A stretch of DNA of 64,000 nt. Source: Geopsychrobacter electrodiphilus DSM 16401 (GTDB lineage: Bacteria; Desulfobacterota; Desulfuromonadia; Desulfuromonadales; Geopsychrobacteraceae). The notes under the pieces were generated by a model. That model did no database searches. It saw only the letters and a program-made list of their open reading frames with translations, and was not told the origin of the DNA. Shown here piece after piece: positions 62,361 through 64,000 of this stretch. The stretch is taken from assembly GCF_000384395.1 (NCBI RefSeq), contig NZ_ARWE01000001.1, forward strand, positions 2,516,501 through 2,580,500, written 5' to 3'. The first letter of the stretch is position 1. Each line of letters begins with the position of its first letter. The position numbers and the translations under genes were made by a program.

Positions 62361-63317
62361 TCACTCCTTGGCGGGTGGAGTGTCTTTGGCCTGCGGTTTT
62401 GCGACCGGGCGCGGTTGAACCAGGGTTGCCCGGGTGTAGGCGGCGAGGTCATCCTTCAGCCCTGGAGACACCTTGAACAACCAGGGTTGGTCTGAGACCT
62501 GCAACTGCAGATCCTTGCCATCAGCCCCTTTGATGAACTGATAGCTGCGCTGGCGGCCATCTGCCAGGCTCAAGGCGACATTCAAAACAACCGGACCGGC
62601 CAGCGACTGCTCGGGTTTGCCTGCCACATCGAGGATAGTCAGATTGGCCAGTTTATTGAGCAGTTCGGTAACCTTCGCCGCATTGGTCTGCTCGCCGTCT
62701 TTCAGGTCGGCGACCTCCAGCTGTTTCCCCTTCTTCACCAGTTGGCAATCCGCCAGAGTGAGACCGGTGATCTGCCCGTCGCTCAGATGCAGCTGCCCTT
62801 TATCGACCCAGTCTGCGGCCTTCAGACTGACCTGATAGGTGCTGAACGGTATGTCATAGACATTTTTTTCACCAGCGACCCGGGCATGGACCTTACGAAA
62901 CCCCGGCGAGCTGCCAAGCAGCAGACTCCCGAGTTCCTTATCCCCGTGCCGCAAGGTCAGGCGACGTTCGAAACTGTCATCGGCCACCTTAAAGCGCTTG
63001 TCGGCGCTGTCATTTTCGGCCACCGGCCAGGGTCGCCGCAGGTCGGTCAGGGACTTCAGCAGTCCATCAATTTTCGCGCCATCTGCCAGGGCGCCGAAGT
63101 GAGCGGGCAGGGTCCAGTGACCATCCTGCTTTTTCAGCACCAGCTGCTGTTTCTCGGGCCCTTCAATCGTTAACTGATCCGGGGTGTCATTCCCCAGGGC
63201 AAGCAGACGCTCAGTCGCGTCAAAAGCCTTGAGATGATCACTGTTGATCCCCAGCGCGAAAGCCAGACCGATCTGCGCCAGCAACAACAGGCTTAATAAG
63301 ATTAATTTAGTGCGCAT
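62361..63317 (-). CDS. DUF4340 protein
   Basis: A 318-residue protein with one N-terminal signal anchor (LILLSLLLLAQIGLAFALG). The rest has the DUF4340 layout of two beta-rich repeats: QQLVLKKQDGHWTLPAHFGA with DGLLKSLTDLR, and QLEVADLKDGEQTNAAKVTELLNKLANL. It partners GldG-type proteins in ABC transporters of gliding/secretion type. Three bases separate it from the gene at 63320, so the two are cotranscribed; a GC-rich hairpin then separates them from moxR. Confidence 0.88.
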   Translation of the reverse strand: MRTKLILLSLLLLAQIGLAFALGINSDHLKAFDATERLLALGNDTPDQLTIEGPEKQQLVLKKQDGHWTLPAHFGALADGAKIDGLLKSLTDLRRPWPVAENDSADKRFKVADDSFERRLTLRHGDKELGSLLLGSSPGFRKVHARVAGEKNVYDIPFSTYQVSLKAADWVDKGQLHLSDGQITGLTLADCQLVKKGKQLEVADLKDGEQTNAAKVTELLNKLANLTILDVAGKPEQSLAGPVVLNVALSLADGRQRSYQFIKGADGKDLQLQVSDQPWLFKVSPGLKDDLAAYTRATLVQPRPVAKPQAKDTPPAKE

Positions 63318-63319
63318 CT

Positions 63320-64000
63320 TCAGCTCCTCCCTTCCAGCAGCAGTTGATAGCGCCGCTCCACACTGCGTTTTCGCAAACGATAGAACAAAAAGACCAGCAA
63401 CAGGCCGAACAGCTCCAGCCCATAGTTGAGATACTCGTACTCCATCTGCACCTCACGGCTCAATGGCAGCAGCGTACGCGAATAGTGTCCGCGACTGCGG
63501 ATACTCAGGAGACCGGCATCTTCCAGGGACCAGTCGAGGGTATTTTCAACCAGCTGCAGCGCACCCAGCTCCTGTTGACCGGCGACACTTGACGCCAGCT
63601 GCAGGGTCTGGTCACTGAGAAAATCGCTGGAAGAGAAGAGGATCAAACGCGCCGATTCGGGCGAACGGTCAATCACCGTCGCCAGTTGCGGGGCCTTCTC
63701 GCTCGTGGTTTTAGCCTTAGCTGTTTTCTCCGGCGCCTCCAGCAGAGGAGAGGGTTTCCCTTTGAAGTAGGAGTCGAAACGACCTGTCACAGCGACCCCT
63801 AAGAGTTTTTCGCCCAGGTCCGTTCCGGGTGAGAAGGCGGCCTGCCCGTTTGCCGCAAGACGCGGAATCAGGTTGAGCTGACCAGAGGTCCAGGAGTCGG
63901 CAGAACTCTTAAGCAGCCAGTCGACCTTTTTCCCGGCGGTCTTCGCGGTGTCGAGCTGAATCGGTGACGCCCAGTCGATCATCACCCGGTTGAGGGATTT
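63320..64000 (-). CDS. GldG-like ABC-transporter auxiliary protein (C-terminal part)
   Basis: The gene runs off the window, so only the C-terminal 226 or so residues are seen. They show a soluble domain (GQAAFSPGTDLGEKLLGVAV; LILFSSSDFLSDQTLQLASS) and a C-terminal membrane helix (YGLELFGLLLVFLFYRLRKR) with a basic end. This agrees with the GldG/DUF7088 protein that accompanies ABC permeases (GldF type). The missing upstream part should hold the rest of that domain, and ATPase and permease genes are expected beyond. Confidence 0.8.
   Translation of the reverse strand, partial: KSLNRVMIDWASPIQLDTAKTAGKKVDWLLKSSADSWTSGQLNLIPRLAANGQAAFSPGTDLGEKLLGVAVTGRFDSYFKGKPSPLLEAPEKTAKAKTTSEKAPQLATVIDRSPESARLILFSSSDFLSDQTLQLASSVAGQQELGALQLVENTLDWSLEDAGLLSIRSRGHYSRTLLPLSREVQMEYEYLNYGLELFGLLLVFLFYRLRKRSVERRYQLLLEGRS

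Overview
The window looks like a chromosomal segment of a Desulfuromonadales/Geobacterales-type anaerobe (Desulfobacterota, formerly Deltaproteobacteria). The reasons are a very large multihaem c-type cytochrome with mixed CX2CH, CX3CH and CX4CH haem motifs, many -24/-12 (sigma-54) promoter matches, two sigma-54-type AAA+ regulators, a GEMM-I-like riboswitch, PAS-rich hybrid kinase signalling, and strings of small envelope-stress proteins. This is inference from gene content; no rRNA or tRNA was seen.

Layout. 1-3.4 kb: the end of a carbohydrate operon (six-hairpin glycosidase-like protein, GT4 glycosyltransferase, TVP38/DedA-type membrane protein). 3.7-9.8 kb: small stress and envelope proteins (His-rich lipoprotein, DUF3096, BON, DUF3309, YegP-like, coiled-coil stress protein) with an alpha/beta hydrolase lipoprotein, MtfA peptidase and a frameshifted PAS kinase remnant. 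9.9-11 kb is almost empty. 11-14.5 kb: envelope lipid/phosphate enzymes (DUF3943, PAP2 phosphatase, PLA2-like lipoprotein, tyrosine-phosphatase lipoprotein) and an IS30 scar. 14.8-23 kb: CsbD, triple-BON, DUF3185, AI-2E exporter, PqiA/PqiB-like, DUF2914, DUF948, YtxH and lmo0937-type small proteins.

23-46.5 kb is the most unusual region. It holds seven intact DUF3494 (ice-binding-like/adhesin) genes and one deleted copy, in several architectures: bare secreted domain, lipoprotein, and Ig-like repeats plus DUF3494. Interleaved are a seven-PAS hybrid histidine kinase with its NtrC-type partner, a second sigma-54-type AAA+ protein that has lost its GAFTGA loop, one arginine finger and the sensor-II arginine, an OmpA porin, a GGDEF response regulator and a GEMM-like riboswitch. 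Sigma-54-like promoters precede several DUF3494 genes, the GGDEF gene and the degenerate AAA+ gene. My reading is a sigma-54 and cyclic-dinucleotide controlled surface-protein array. Nothing here proves the ligand or the function of the DUF3494 proteins.

46.5-50.7 kb: a truncated mscL, a GIY-YIG protein, an FmdB zinc ribbon, a REC-PilZ c-di-GMP receptor, a universal stress protein and an IS1182-type transposase scar. 50.8-55 kb: the giant multihaem cytochrome lipoprotein. 55.2-62.2 kb (minus strand): a tightly overlapped MoxR-DUF58-DUF4381-BatA-BatB/C-BatD operon, preceded by DUF4340 and the end of a GldG-like ABC-transporter subunit that runs off the window.
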